Shown: positions 1-8,651 of the stretch, piece by piece
Layout of the letters: the number at the start of each line of letters is the position of its first letter
How positions within the stretch are numbered: the stretch's first letter is position 1
Source: Streptomyces venezuelae
GTDB lineage: Bacteria; Actinomycetota; Actinomycetes; Streptomycetales; Streptomycetaceae
Assembly: GCF_008642275.1 (NCBI RefSeq)
Contig: NZ_CP029189.1
Coordinates: 1,297,001-1,361,000 of the forward strand
Length of the DNA: 64,000 nucleotides
Reading direction: 5' to 3'
Notes under the pieces: model-generated
Databases searched by the model: none
The model's input: only the letters and a program-made list of their open reading frames with translations
Told to the model about the DNA's origin: nothing
Translations under genes and position numbers: made by a program

Positions 1-101
1 CCTTCGGTGACGAGGGGGCCGCGCAGCCGGAAGCGGGAGGCTTCCTCGAGCTGCTCGACAGCGGTGACCTCGCCCAGTTCTTCGACGATTCCGGTGAACA
101 C
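1..101 (-). CDS. ribE: Riboflavin synthase alpha chain, N-terminal fragment (runs off the window)
   Basis: The 33 visible codons start with GTG and read MFTGIVEELGEVTAV, the typical N-terminus of the lumazine-binding riboflavin synthase that converts two 6,7-dimethyl-8-ribityllumazine molecules to riboflavin and a pyrimidine. The start codon follows the ribD stop directly (TGA then GTG, no gap), so the two genes are very likely translationally coupled in one riboflavin operon under the upstream FMN riboswitch. The rest of the gene lies outside the window. Confidence 0.9.
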   Translation of the reverse strand, partial: MFTGIVEELGEVTAVEQLEEASRFRLRGPLVTE

Positions 102-1238
102 TCAGTGCTCCTTGGTGGCGGTGGCGGTGGTGGCGGTAGCGGGGACGGGGACTGCGGTGATGCGGAGATCGGGGCCGATGCGGACGGCCTCGGTGATGTC
201 GAGGCGCTGCGCACCGGAGATGTTCTTGATTCCGGCGTCGGCGAGGGCCGCGGGGCCGGCACCGAGCAGGGCCGGGGCGATGTAGCCGATGACGCGGTCG
301 ACGGCGCCGCCTTCGAGGAAGGCGCCGGCCAGTGTGGGCCCGCCTTCGAGCAGGAGGGAGCGGACGCCGCGCCGGTCGAGGTGGGTGAGGAGGTCGTGGA
401 CGCCGATGCGGCCGTCGTGCAGGGGCAGCCGGAGCAGTTCGACGCCCGGCAGGTGCCGGGTGTCGGCGTCCTCGCCGACGACGAGCAGGGTGGGTGCGGC
501 GTCGTCGAGGACGCGGGCGGTCGGCAGGAGTGCGGCGCGGGCGTCGAGGGCGATGCGCAGTGGCTGCGTGGCGCCTTCGACACCGCGGACAGCGAGGTGC
601 GGGTCGTCGGCGCGCAGGGTGCCGGCGCCGACGAGGACGGCGTCGCTCTCGGCGCGCAGCCGGTGGACGTCGGCGCGGGACTCGGCGGAGCTGATCCAGC
701 GGCTGCTGCCGTCGGCGGCGGCGCTGCGGCCGTCGAGGGTGGCGGCGTACTTCCAGGTGACGTGCGGCCGGCCCAGACGTACGGAGGTCAGCCAGGCGGC
801 GTTGCCCGCTTCCGCCTCGTCCGCGAGGAGCCCGGCGGTGGTGTCGATCCCGGCGGCGCGCAGGGTGGCGGCTCCACCGCTGGCCTGCGGGTTCGGGTCG
901 GGGACGGCGTAGACCACGCGGGTGATCCCGGCGTCCACGAGGGCCTGGGCGCAGGGACCGGTGCGGCCGGTGTGGTTGCAGGGTTCGAGGGTGACGTAGG
1001 CGGTGCCGCCGCGGGCGGCCCCGCCTGCCGCGCGCAGGGCGTGGACCTCGGCGTGCGGGCCGCCGGCCCGCTCGTGCCAGCCCTCGCCGACGATCGCGCC
1101 CGAGGCGTCGGTGAGGACGCAGCCGACGACCGGGTTGGGGCTGGTGGAGCCGAGTCCGCAGGCGGCGAGCTCGATGGCTCGGCGCATGGCACGGGTGTCC
1201 GCGTCGGGTGCTGCTGCGTGCGCGGCGTGGTTCGCCAC
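102..1238 (-). CDS. ribD: Bifunctional riboflavin deaminase/reductase
   Basis: This 378-residue protein has an N-terminal cytidine-deaminase-like domain and a C-terminal reductase domain, catalysing two successive steps of riboflavin synthesis (pyrimidine deamination, then NADPH reduction of the ribosyl side chain). The zinc site is visible: His62-Ala-Glu64, Cys87 in the PCNHTG motif and Cys96. The reductase half contains TLDGRSAAADGSSRWIS and the LLLEGGPTL signature. A longer reading frame begins at 1256, but an AGGAGG lies six bases before the GTG at 1238, so that start was chosen. It is followed without a gap by ribE and preceded by an FMN riboswitch. Confidence 0.95.
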   Translation of the reverse strand: MANHAAHAAAPDADTRAMRRAIELAACGLGSTSPNPVVGCVLTDASGAIVGEGWHERAGGPHAEVHALRAAGGAARGGTAYVTLEPCNHTGRTGPCAQALVDAGITRVVYAVPDPNPQASGGAATLRAAGIDTTAGLLADEAEAGNAAWLTSVRLGRPHVTWKYAATLDGRSAAADGSSRWISSAESRADVHRLRAESDAVLVGAGTLRADDPHLAVRGVEGATQPLRIALDARAALLPTARVLDDAAPTLLVVGEDADTRHLPGVELLRLPLHDGRIGVHDLLTHLDRRGVRSLLLEGGPTLAGAFLEGGAVDRVIGYIAPALLGAGPAALADAGIKNISGAQRLDITEAVRIGPDLRITAVPVPATATTATATKEH

Positions 1239-1329
1239 CGGGTCCTCCTGCCTCATCGGGCACGGACTCCGGGGCCTGTCGGGATACGACAGATGAAGCG
1301 GTACAGCACACAGGGGACGCCGAGGCCGG

Positions 1330-1376
1330 AAAAACGGTTCGACCAGGCATATCCGTAGGGATATGCCGACGAACCG
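1330..1376 (-). terminator. Intrinsic terminator between FMN aptamer and ribD (expression platform)
   Basis: In the minus-strand transcript two stacked arms pair: a 7-base outer stem (1370-1376 with 1335-1341) and a perfect 9-base inner stem (1359-1367 with 1346-1354) with a CUAC loop. Five U residues (1330-1334) follow directly. A hairpin plus U-tract is unusual for high-GC Streptomyces and its place just downstream of the aptamer marks it as the transcriptional switch. A GC-rich segment just upstream (around 1376-1392) could form the competing fold. Confidence 0.8.
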
Positions 1377-1408
1377 CCGACGGCGGCGTACCGGTGACTG
1401 GCCCGCCG

Positions 1409-1530
1409 CGCACTGCCTCCCATCCGGACTTTAACCGTCGGTCCAGGAATCTCACCTGGTCAACCGGCCGCTGGCTGCGGACGGGTCGCGGACTATAACC
1501 GCCGGTTCGGAATTACACCGACCCCGGAGT
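1409..1530 (-). ncRNA. FMN riboswitch (RFN element)
   Basis: The minus strand carries the conserved RFN blocks in order: CGGGGTCGGTGTAATTCCG, GGCGGTTATAGTCCGCGACC, then CCTGGACCGACGGTTAAAGT followed by CCGGATGGGAGG. These are the FMN aptamer consensus segments, and the element lies 170 bases ahead of ribD. FMN binding is expected to favour the downstream terminator (1330-1376) and so reduce expression of ribD-ribE. The aptamer ends are set from the paired P1 region and may be off by a few bases. Confidence 0.95.
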
Positions 1531-1652
1531 GCGCTGCTACTGGTACTCCAGCCAGTCTGCCACGGCCGATCGACAGCCATGCGGGTGATGCGGTGTGGGC
1601 TGGCTCACAAGAGCGGCGGGACGGATGCGGACTTTGTCAAGTCGAGCGGGGT

Positions 1653-1694
1653 TGGTCCAGACCTATTGACGGGGTGGTCTAGTCCTCTTAACGT
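1653..1694 (+). promoter_or_regulatory. Chitinase-type promoter with paired 12-bp direct repeats (DasR-like sites)
   Basis: Two near-identical 12-mers, TGGTCCAGACCT (1653-1664) and TGGTCTAGTCCT (1675-1686), sit 22 bases apart, two helical turns. The first matches the repeated element of the Streptomyces chi63-type chitinase promoters, and both match 10 of 12 positions of the DasR responsive element core TGGTCTAGACCA. A -35 TTGACG (1666-1671) and -10 TAACGT (1689-1694) with a 17-base spacer overlap the repeats, so a bound regulator would cover the promoter. This points to control by chitin breakdown products and repression by DasR and/or a dedicated regulator. Confidence 0.8.
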
Positions 1695-1823
1695 TCCCTT
1701 CATCTTCCCGGGAACGGTCCGTCAGATGTGCACACGTCACGGGCCAACACGCTTTCGCACCACCTCTGTTGCTTCATGTTGTGTCCAGTTGTGTCCTGCA
1801 TCCTCCCCTCCCCAGGAGGCACA

Positions 1824-4196
1824 ATGCCGTCCCCCACACGTACGAGAGCGATGCTCCTGGCATCCGGCGCAGCGATCGCCGGACTCCTGGTGGGCGGGCT
1901 CTCGGCCGGCGTCTCGCACGCGGCCGACAACGAGGGCTGTCGCCCGAACGGGCTGTACAAGACCGTCGGCGTCGACGTCCCGTACTGCTCGGTCTACGAC
2001 ACCGAGGGCCGCGAGAAGATGGGCGCCGACCACCAGCGCCGCGTCATCGGATATTTCACCGGCTGGCGCACCGGCAAGGACGGCACCCCCGCCTACCTCG
2101 CCAACAACATCCCGTGGTCCAAGGTCACCCACCTGAACTACGCCTTCGCCCACGTGGGCGCCGACAACAAGATCTCCGTCGGCTCGGACGGCGTGAACAA
2201 CGCCGCCACCGGGATGACCTGGCCCGGCGTCGCCGGCGCCGAGATGGACCCGGCCCTCCCCTACAAGGGCCACTTCAACCAGCTGACGAAGTTCAAGAAG
2301 CAGTACCCGAACGTCAAGACGCTGATCTCGGTCGGCGGCTGGGCGGAGACCGGCGGCTACTTCGGCGACGACGGCAACCGCGTCGCCTCCGGCGGCTTCT
2401 ACTCCATGGCCACGAACGCCGACGGCTCGGTCAACCAGGCCGGCATCGACACCTTCGCCGACTCCTCGGTCGAGTTCGTCCGCAAGTACGGCTTCAACGG
2501 CGTCGACATCGACTACGAGTACCCCACCACCATGAAGGACGCCGGCAACCCGCTGGACTGGCAGCTGGCCAACGCCCGCCGCGCCGGCCTCGTCCAGGGC
2601 TACGCCGCCCTGATGAAGTCCCTGCGCGAGAAGCTCGACCGCGCGGGCGCCGACGACGGCAAGCACTACCTGCTCTCCGTCGCCGCCCCCTCCTCCGGCT
2701 ACCTGCTGCGCGGCATGGAGACGTTCCAGATCCAGAAGTACCTGGACTACGTCAACATCATGTCCTACGACCTGCACGGCGCCTGGAACGAGTACGTCGG
2801 CCCCAACGCCTCGCTCTTCGACGACGGCAAGGACGGCGAACTCGCCGCCGCCGGCGTCTACTCCACCTCCCAGTACGGCGGCATCGGCTACCTCAACACC
2901 GACTGGGCGTACCACTACTTCCGCGGCTCGATGCCGGGCGGCCGGATCAACATCGGCCTGCCCTACTACACCCGCGGCTTCAAGAACGTGCAGGGCGGCA
3001 CCGACGGCCTGTGGGGCAAGGCCCCCGCCACCACCTGCCCCGCCGGAGCGGGCCTGACCAAGTGCGGCGACGGCGCGGTCGGCATCGACAACCTGTGGCA
3101 CGACAAGGACACCAACGGGGCCGAGTCCCCGGCGGGCTCCAACCCGATGTGGCACGCCAAGAACCTGGAGAAGGGCGTCGTCGGCGACTACGTCACCAAG
3201 TACGGCTTCCCGGCGAACACCACGCTGACCGGCACCTACGCCCGCAAGTACGACTCCACCCTGGTGGCGCCGTGGCTGTGGAACGCGCAGAAGAAGGTCT
3301 TCCTCTCCACCGAGGACGAGCAGTCGGTGGCCGCCAAGGCCGACTACGTGGTCGACAAGGGCATCGGCGGCACGATGGTCTGGGAGCTCGCGGGCGACTA
3401 CACGTACAACGCGGCCAAGGGCCAGTACGAGATGGGCGACACGCTCACCGACACGATGTACCAGAAGTTCAAGTCGGCCTCCCCCTACGGCGCGAAGAAG
3501 GCGGGCGCCACCGCCCTGCCGACCCAGGCCGTGGACATCAGGACGGAGTTCACCGAGTTCAAGCTGGGCGACTCCAACTACCCGCTCACCCCGAAGCTGA
3601 AGATCACCAACAACACGAACGCCACGCTGCCCGGCGGCACCGAGTTCCAGTTCGACTACGGCACCTCCGCCCCGAACAACGCCTCCGACCAGTCCGGCTT
3701 CGGTACGACCGTGATCAGCAGCGGCCACACCGGCACCAACGTCGGCGGCCTGAAGGGCGACTTCCAGCGGGTCTCCCTGAAGCTCCCGGCCTGGCAGACG
3801 CTGGCACCCGGCGCCTCCGTCGACCTGGCGTTCAACTACTACCTGCCGGTGTCCACGCCCTCCAACTGGACCGTGAAGATCTCCGGCACCACCTACGCCC
3901 TCGCCGGCGACCTGGCCCGCGGGACGACGCTGGTCCAGCCCGGCTCCACCCAGCCCCCGACGACTCCCCCCACCACTCCCCCGACCACCCCGCCCACCAC
4001 TCCCCCCACGACGCCGCCGACCACGCCGCCGGGCGGGACCTGCACCAACCCGGCGTACGTGGCGGGCACGATCTACAACAGCGGCGACGTCGTCTCCCAC
4101 AAGGGCCGCAACTGGAAGGCCCAGTGGTGGACGCAGAACGAGGAGCCCGGCACCACCGGCGAATGGGGTGTCTGGAAGGACCAGGGCGCCTGCTGA
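1824..4196 (+). CDS. Secreted GH18 chitinase with accessory and chitin-binding domains
   Basis: This 790-residue extracellular endo-acting chitinase has a signal peptide (residues 1-33, cleavage after SHA), a GH18 barrel (about 60-580) with the catalytic [11 protein letters not shown] motif (Asp228, Asp230, general acid Glu232), a beta-rich accessory domain like that following GH18 modules in other bacterial chitinases (about 590-705), a Pro-Thr linker (TTPP repeats) and a C-terminal CBM5/12 chitin-binding domain of about 46 residues ([13 protein letters not shown]). The frame opens at 1728, but the start at 1824 has AGGAGG four bases upstream and begins the signal peptide. The promoter repeats indicate chitin-linked regulation; a strong terminator follows. 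Confidence 0.95.
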   Translation: MPSPTRTRAMLLASGAAIAGLLVGGLSAGVSHAADNEGCRPNGLYKTVGVDVPYCSVYDTEGREKMGADHQRRVIGYFTGWRTGKDGTPAYLANNIPWSKVTHLNYAFAHVGADNKISVGSDGVNNAATGMTWPGVAGAEMDPALPYKGHFNQLTKFKKQYPNVKTLISVGGWAETGGYFGDDGNRVASGGFYSMATNADGSVNQAGIDTFADSSVEFVRKYGFNGVDIDYEYPTTMKDAGNPLDWQLANARRAGLVQGYAALMKSLREKLDRAGADDGKHYLLSVAAPSSGYLLRGMETFQIQKYLDYVNIMSYDLHGAWNEYVGPNASLFDDGKDGELAAAGVYSTSQYGGIGYLNTDWAYHYFRGSMPGGRINIGLPYYTRGFKNVQGGTDGLWGKAPATTCPAGAGLTKCGDGAVGIDNLWHDKDTNGAESPAGSNPMWHAKNLEKGVVGDYVTKYGFPANTTLTGTYARKYDSTLVAPWLWNAQKKVFLSTEDEQSVAAKADYVVDKGIGGTMVWELAGDYTYNAAKGQYEMGDTLTDTMYQKFKSASPYGAKKAGATALPTQAVDIRTEFTEFKLGDSNYPLTPKLKITNNTNATLPGGTEFQFDYGTSAPNNASDQSGFGTTVISSGHTGTNVGGLKGDFQRVSLKLPAWQTLAPGASVDLAFNYYLPVSTPSNWTVKISGTTYALAGDLARGTTLVQPGSTQPPTTPPTTPPTTPPTTPPTTPPTTPPGGTCTNPAYVAGTIYNSGDVVSHKGRNWKAQWWTQNEEPGTTGEWGVWKDQGAC

Positions 4197-4225
4197 CCCC
4201 CGCACCCTGATCCACGAGTGAACGT

Positions 4226-4259
4226 GAGGACCCGGTGGCCCGGCGGCCACCGGGTCCTC
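4226..4259 (+). terminator. Strong terminator after the chitinase gene
   Basis: A perfect 15-base inverted repeat (4226-4240 with 4245-4259) with a four-base loop lies 30 bases past the chitinase stop. There is no long T-run, as is common in Streptomyces. Confidence 0.85.
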
Positions 4260-4297
4260 GCTCTTTCCGCGCCTGACCGGACTCGTACGCTGCAGCG

Positions 4298-5197
4298 GTG
4301 ATCACACACATCACCGCGTCCGACGCGGACTTCGAGGAAAACCGTCCCCGGATGTTCGGCATCGCCTACCGCATGCTCGGCTCGGCCGCGGAGGCCGAGG
4401 ACACCGTGCAGGAGGCGTACCTGCGCTGGGCGTCGGCGGACCGCGCGGAGATCGAGCACCCGGGCGCCTGGCTCGCCAAGGTCGTCACGAACCTGTGCCT
4501 CAACACCCTCACCTCGGCGCGGGTCCGGCGCGAGGCGTACGTCGGCCCCTGGCTCCCGGAGCCCGTCCTCACCGGGGACGGCACCCTCGGCCCGCTGGAA
4601 TCCGCGGAGCAGCGGGACAGCGTGTCCATGGCCCTGCTGGTGCTGCTGGAGCAGCTCACGCCGGTGGAACGGGCCGTGTACGTACTGCGCGAGGCCTTCG
4701 CCTACAGCCACCGGGAGATCGCCGGACTCCTGGACCTCACCGAGGCCAACTGCCGCCAGCTCTACCGGCGGGCGGCCGGCCGGGTGACCGCGGAGCGGCC
4801 GGCCGCGGCGGAGCCACGCTTCGAGGCGGACCCCGAACGGTGGCAGAGCCTCGTGGAGACCTTCATGACGGCGGCGCGCAGCGGGGACCTGGCCCGGCTG
4901 GAGGGGCTGCTGACGGCCGACGCCCGGTTCGTCTCCGACGGCGGCGGCGTGGTCAGTGCAGCGCTGCGGCCGATCCTGGGGCGGGAGAAGGTGGCCCGGT
5001 TCACGATCGGGGTGCTCAAGAAGTTCGCCGGGGACCTGCAGGTCAGCGTCGCGGAGATCAACGGGGTACCGGCACTCGTCTTCGGCGGGACGGGCGTCCT
5101 CCTGGTGGAATTCGAGAACGGGCTGGTCAGCGGGCTCAGCACGGTACTCAACCCGGAGAAGCTGGAGTTCCTCCAGCGGCAGCTGTCACATTCCTGA
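4298..5197 (+). CDS. ECF41-type sigma factor with fused SnoaL-like regulatory domain
   Basis: The 299-residue protein has sigma-2 (about 12-78), sigma-4 (about 112-165) and a C-terminal SnoaL-like domain (about 180-295). The three family hallmarks are present: WLPEP in the linker (about 85-89), a DGGG motif (about 214-217) and NPEKL close to the C-terminus. In ECF41 factors the fused domain replaces a separate anti-sigma factor and modulates activity. Such factors are normally adjacent to a carboxymuconolactone decarboxylase, oxidoreductase or epimerase gene that they control; here the next gene is an NAD(P)-binding epimerase-like SDR, and the ECF41 promoter motif overlaps the end of this gene. 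Starts with GTG; no clear Shine-Dalgarno, so possibly leaderless. Confidence 0.92.
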   Translation: MITHITASDADFEENRPRMFGIAYRMLGSAAEAEDTVQEAYLRWASADRAEIEHPGAWLAKVVTNLCLNTLTSARVRREAYVGPWLPEPVLTGDGTLGPLESAEQRDSVSMALLVLLEQLTPVERAVYVLREAFAYSHREIAGLLDLTEANCRQLYRRAAGRVTAERPAAAEPRFEADPERWQSLVETFMTAARSGDLARLEGLLTADARFVSDGGGVVSAALRPILGREKVARFTIGVLKKFAGDLQVSVAEINGVPALVFGGTGVLLVEFENGLVSGLSTVLNPEKLEFLQRQLSHS

Positions 5198-5210
5198 GAG
5201 CCCTCCGGTC
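5184..5210 (+). promoter_or_regulatory. Putative ECF41-dependent promoter ahead of the SDR gene
   Basis: TGTCACA (5184-5190) is an exact copy of the -35 element I recall for ECF41 promoters, followed after 16 bases by GGTC (5207-5210), three of four matches to the CGTC -10 element. It overlaps the last codons of the sigma factor gene and lies 41 bases before the SDR start. Confidence 0.7.
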
Positions 5211-5250
5211 TCCGCTGCGGAAGAACCTTCATCGGCGAAAGGCGGACCCC

Positions 5251-6027
5251 ATGAGCACCATCCTCGTCACCGGCGGCACCGGCACCCTCGGCGTACTGGT
5301 CGTGGACCGGCTCCGGAACGCGGGCCACGAGGTCCGCGCACTGAGCCGGCACGCCCCGGAGTACCCGGTCGACCTGTCGGACGGCACCGGGCTGGACGTG
5401 GCGATGGCGGGCGCGGAGGTGGTCGTGCACTGCGCGAGCGACACGCGCGGCGGGGGCAAGGACGACGAGGCCGCCGCCCGGCACCTCGTCGACGCGGCCC
5501 GGCGGGCCGGGACCGTGACCAACGTCGTCTACATCTCCATCGTCGGGGTGGACGTGGTGCCGTTCGGCTACTACCGGACGAAGCTGAAGGTGGAGCGGCT
5601 GCTGGAGGCGTCCGGGCTGGGCCTGACCATCCTGCGCACGACCCAGTTCCACGACCTGGTGGCGCAGGTGGTGGACATGGCGGCGAAGCTGCCGCTCGTG
5701 CCGATGCCCAGCGGGGTACGGGTCCAGCCGATCGCCGTCGGCGAGGTGGCGGACCGGCTGACAGAACTGGCCGTCCCGACCCCGTCGGGCCGGGTCCCGG
5801 ACATGGGCGGCCCGGAGATCCACACGCTGCCCGACCTGGCCCGCACCTACCTGACCGCGATGGGCCGCCACCGCCGGGTGATCTCCCTCCCCCTGGCGGG
5901 CAAGGCCTACGCGGGCTTCAAGCGCGGCGGCAACCTGGCCCCGTCCCACGCGGTGGGCCGCCTCACGTTCGCCCAGTTCGCGGCGTCGGCGGCGCCGGCG
6001 GCGCCTGAAGCCGGGCGGGGGCGGTAG
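5251..6027 (+). CDS. Atypical SDR / NmrA-like NAD(P)-binding protein
   Basis: This 258-residue protein starts with the Rossmann motif ILVTGGTGTLGVLVVDRL and looks like an atypical short-chain dehydrogenase (NmrA/SDR5 group): it has a YYRTKLKVERLLEASG helix with the conserved Tyr and Lys and a TILRTTQFHDL segment, but no clear classical catalytic tetrad. It is probably a cytosolic NAD(P)H-using oxidoreductase or redox sensor of unknown substrate. It lies 53 bases downstream of the ECF41 sigma gene with that family's promoter motif between them, which makes it the likely main target. A GAAAGG ribosome site precedes the ATG. Confidence 0.85.
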   Translation: MSTILVTGGTGTLGVLVVDRLRNAGHEVRALSRHAPEYPVDLSDGTGLDVAMAGAEVVVHCASDTRGGGKDDEAAARHLVDAARRAGTVTNVVYISIVGVDVVPFGYYRTKLKVERLLEASGLGLTILRTTQFHDLVAQVVDMAAKLPLVPMPSGVRVQPIAVGEVADRLTELAVPTPSGRVPDMGGPEIHTLPDLARTYLTAMGRHRRVISLPLAGKAYAGFKRGGNLAPSHAVGRLTFAQFAASAAPAAPEAGRGR

Positions 6028-6115
6028 GGGCGGGGGCGGCAGGGGCGGGGCCGGCCGACCGGGGTCGGAACGGTACGTCGGGGACTTCGCGGGGCGGGAG
6101 CCGCCCCCACCCCTA
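6025..6115. terminator. Bidirectional terminator whose arms contain both stop codons
   Basis: A 16-base inverted repeat with one mismatch (6025-6040 with 6100-6115) spans the gap between the convergent SDR and ROK genes. The TAG stop of each gene is the outermost triplet of its arm. The loop is long (about 59 bases), so folding may be less efficient than in a compact terminator. Confidence 0.55.
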
Positions 6116-7270
6116 CCCCCCGAACAGCACCGCCTGCGCAGCCTCCCGCGCCGCCAGTTCGGCTCCTGCCAGGACCGCCGGGTCACCCAGGGTCGTGGCG
6201 CGGATCTCCGTCGGGACCGGGGTCAGTTTCGCCACGCGGTGGGCGACCCGGGCGGCCAGGGCGGGGCCGCCGGCGCGGCCCAGTTCGCCCGCCAGGACCA
6301 CGCAGCCCGGGTCCAGGATCGCCGCGGCCGCCGCCGCGCCCAGCGCGAGCCGTTCGGCCAGGGCTTCGAGGAAGGCCTCGCCCGCGGCTCCGGCCACGGC
6401 CTCCTCCGCCGGGCCCGCGAAGCCGTGGGCGCGCGCCAGCGCGGTCACGGCTTCGCGGCCCACGAGGGCGTGGAATCCGCCCGCGCAGTCCTCGGCCGAC
6501 GGCAGGCCTGCGGTTCCCGGTACCGGGAGGAAGCCGATCTCTCCCGCTCCGCCGGAGGCGCCCCGGCGCAGCCGGCCGTCCAGGACCACGGCGGCGCCCA
6601 CGCCCGCGCCGAGCCACAGCAGGACGAAGGAGTCCAGGTCGCGGGCCACGCCCAGGCGCTGCTCGGCGAGAGCGGCGAGGTTGGTCTCGTTCTCGACGAC
6701 GACCACCGCGGGCAGGCTCCGCTGCAGGGCGGTGACCAGGTCCCGGTGCCAGGCGGGGAGGCCGCTGGTGTCGCGGAGTTCGCCGGTGGCCGGGGCGACG
6801 AGGCCCGGGGCGCCCATGACGACGGTGTGCAGTTCGGCGGCGCCGGCCTCGCGTGCGGTGCGCAGCAGGGCGGCCACCGCGTCCTCGGGGGCGCCGACGG
6901 GCAGGGCGGCTTCGGCGAGGGGGCGGCCGAGGAGGTCGGTGACGACGGCGGTGACCCGGTCGGTGCGGACGTCGAGGGCGGCGAGGTGGGCGCGGTCGGC
7001 GACGATTCCGTAGAGCTTGGCGTTGGGTCCGCGGCGCTGTTCGCCGGATTCGCCGGCGACTTCGATGAGTCCGGCTTCGGTGAGGCGGTCGACGAGGTCG
7101 GCGACCGAGGGCCGGGAGAGGCCGGTCATGGTCTTCAGCTGGGTGGCCGTCAGCGGCCCGGATTCCTGGAGGAGTTGCAGGGCGAGGCGGTCGTTGATGG
7201 CCCGGGCCGTGCTGGGTGAGGCGGGGGACGGTGCCGGGGTCGTGGTGGGGGCAGGAGTCACGGAGCCCAT
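6113..7270 (-). CDS. ROK-family transcriptional repressor
   Basis: The 385-residue protein has an N-terminal winged helix-turn-helix (about 25-90, LTATQLKTMTGLSRPSVADL) and a C-terminal ROK sugar-kinase-like domain with the phosphate-binding DVRTDRVTAVVTDLLGR, the VENETNLAAL segment and LWLGAGVGAAVVLDG. The usual ROK zinc motif (CxCGxxGC) is not obvious, so the kinase fold is probably only a sugar sensor. It is divergent from an MFS transporter gene, and a perfect palindrome lies between the two starts, so it most likely represses that transporter and itself until an effector binds. Confidence 0.9.
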   Translation of the reverse strand: MGSVTPAPTTTPAPSPASPSTARAINDRLALQLLQESGPLTATQLKTMTGLSRPSVADLVDRLTEAGLIEVAGESGEQRRGPNAKLYGIVADRAHLAALDVRTDRVTAVVTDLLGRPLAEAALPVGAPEDAVAALLRTAREAGAAELHTVVMGAPGLVAPATGELRDTSGLPAWHRDLVTALQRSLPAVVVVENETNLAALAEQRLGVARDLDSFVLLWLGAGVGAAVVLDGRLRRGASGGAGEIGFLPVPGTAGLPSAEDCAGGFHALVGREAVTALARAHGFAGPAEEAVAGAAGEAFLEALAERLALGAAAAAAILDPGCVVLAGELGRAGGPALAARVAHRVAKLTPVPTEIRATTLGDPAVLAGAELAAREAAQAVLFGG

Positions 7271-7292
7271 CCTAGGGAGTCGGGCCCATTAT

Positions 7293-7315
7293 CTATCAGG
7301 CAGGGTCCCTGATAG
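7293..7315. promoter_or_regulatory. Palindromic operator between ROK and MFS genes
   Basis: CTATCAGG (7293-7300) and CCTGATAG (7308-7315) form a perfect 8-base inverted repeat with a 7-base spacer. It sits 22 bases upstream of the ROK start codon and 10 bases before the MFS start, overlapping a plausible -10 (TAGTTT, 7313-7318). Its AT content contrasts with the surroundings. Confidence 0.8.
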
Positions 7316-7325
7316 TTTAATCCTC

Positions 7326-8573
7326 ATGACCGGGGACACCGACCTCAGCCCGGCGCGCCTGCGCCATGCCCGCTACGCCATCGCCGCCGTCTTCTGCATC
7401 CACGGCGCCGTCACCGGCTCCTTCGCCACGCGCATCCCCTGGATCCAGGAGAACGCCCAGCTCAGCGCGGGCACTCTGGGTCTGGCCCTCGCCGCGCCCG
7501 CCGTGGGCGCGGCCCTCGCGATGCCGCTGGCGGGCCGGATCAACCACTGGCTCGGCGCCCGGACCGCGCTTCGGGTGCTGCTCTCGCTGTGGACCCTGTC
7601 GCTGATCCTGCCGAGCCTCGCCCCGAACCTGCCCGCCCTCTGCTTCGTACTGTTCGTCTACGGGGCCACCGCCGGCATGTCGGACGTGGCGATGAACGCG
7701 CTGGGCGTGGAGACCGAGAACCGGCTGGGCCGTTCGATCATGTCCTCGCTGCACGGCATGTGGAGCGTGGGCGCGCTGCTCGGCTCGGCCGCGGGTACCG
7801 TCGCCGCGCACGCCGGGGTCGACGCCCGGCTGCACCACCTGGTCGCCGCGCTGGTCCTGACGGCGGGCGGGCTGTTCGCCGTACAGGGCGTGCTGGACCT
7901 GAGGGCCGACGAGGAGGCTCAGGCGCCGCCGCACTTCGCGCTGCCGCCGAAGTCGGCGCTGCTGATCGGGGCCGTCGGCTTCTGCGCGGTGTTCGCCGAG
8001 GGCGCGAGCCTGGACTGGTCGGCGGTCTACCTGCGGGACGTCCTGCACACGGACGCGGGCCTGGCGGCGGCCTCCACCACCGCCTTCGCCCTCACGATGG
8101 CCGTGGCCCGGCTGGTCGGTGACCGGGTGGTGGACCGGTTCGGGGCGGTGCGCACGGTCCGGGCCGGCGGGCTGGTCGCCACCGCGGGCGGGCTGCTCGT
8201 GGTCGGGGTCCGGCATCCGGCGGGCGCGCTGGCCGGGTTCGGGCTGATCGGGCTCGGGATCGCGGTGGTGGTCCCGCTGGCCTTCGCGGCGGCGGGACGC
8301 AGCGGCCCGGCTCCGGCGCAGGCGATCGCCGGTGTCGCGACGATCACGTACACCTCGGGGCTGATCGCGCCGTCGGCGATCGGCGCGGTGGCGGACGCGA
8401 CCTCGCTGGTGGTGTCCTTCGGACTGGTGACCTTGCTGGCGTTCGCACTGGTCGCGGGTGCCGCGGTACTGCGCCAGGGACCGCCGGTGCGGCAGGCTGG
8501 GGCCGGTCTCGGCGGGGTGTCGGCGAAATCCGGCCCCACCGACCTCGACGAACCTGCTCAAACCCGGCCGTAA
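7326..8573 (+). CDS. MFS transporter under ROK control
   Basis: This 415-residue membrane protein has about 12 hydrophobic helices and MFS features, including a GRINHWLGARTAL loop after helix 2 and an equivalent DRVVDRFGAVRTVRAGG loop in the second half. The reading frame is open far upstream, but the ATG at 7326 begins a normal MFS N-terminus just downstream of the operator, which suggests a leaderless or very short-leader message. Substrate is unknown; ROK partners are often sugars, while the sequence type (FucP/YfnM-like inner membrane protein) would also fit a small polar solute. Confidence 0.85.
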   Translation: MTGDTDLSPARLRHARYAIAAVFCIHGAVTGSFATRIPWIQENAQLSAGTLGLALAAPAVGAALAMPLAGRINHWLGARTALRVLLSLWTLSLILPSLAPNLPALCFVLFVYGATAGMSDVAMNALGVETENRLGRSIMSSLHGMWSVGALLGSAAGTVAAHAGVDARLHHLVAALVLTAGGLFAVQGVLDLRADEEAQAPPHFALPPKSALLIGAVGFCAVFAEGASLDWSAVYLRDVLHTDAGLAAASTTAFALTMAVARLVGDRVVDRFGAVRTVRAGGLVATAGGLLVVGVRHPAGALAGFGLIGLGIAVVVPLAFAAAGRSGPAPAQAIAGVATITYTSGLIAPSAIGAVADATSLVVSFGLVTLLAFALVAGAAVLRQGPPVRQAGAGLGGVSAKSGPTDLDEPAQTRP

Positions 8574-8583
8574 CATGTCGACT

Positions 8584-8616
8584 GGCCGCAGCGGCACGCA
8601 CCCGTGCGCTGCGGCC
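8584..8616 (+). terminator. Hairpin between MFS and nucleobase permease genes
   Basis: A perfect 9-base inverted repeat (8584-8592 with 8608-8616) encloses a second GCAC/GTGC pairing. It follows the MFS stop by 11 bases and likely ends that transcript. Confidence 0.7.
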
Positions 8617-8651
8617 TCGATGTGTGAGCAGCCGGAGAAACGGAGTGGAAC

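Noticed and set aside
105..1358. A 417-codon plus-strand frame opposite ribD
   Set aside because: Gly/Asp/Val-rich shadow of ribD; it also runs toward the riboswitch region on the wrong strand.
1692..1716. CGTTCCC...GGGAACG inverted repeat downstream of the chitinase promoter
   Set aside because: Seven-base arms with an 11-base loop in the untranslated leader; could be a weak operator or RNA hairpin, but nothing further supports it.
1737..4250. An 837-codon minus-strand frame opposite the chitinase
   Set aside because: Low-complexity Gly/Val/Arg translation that mirrors the codon pattern of the chitinase gene.
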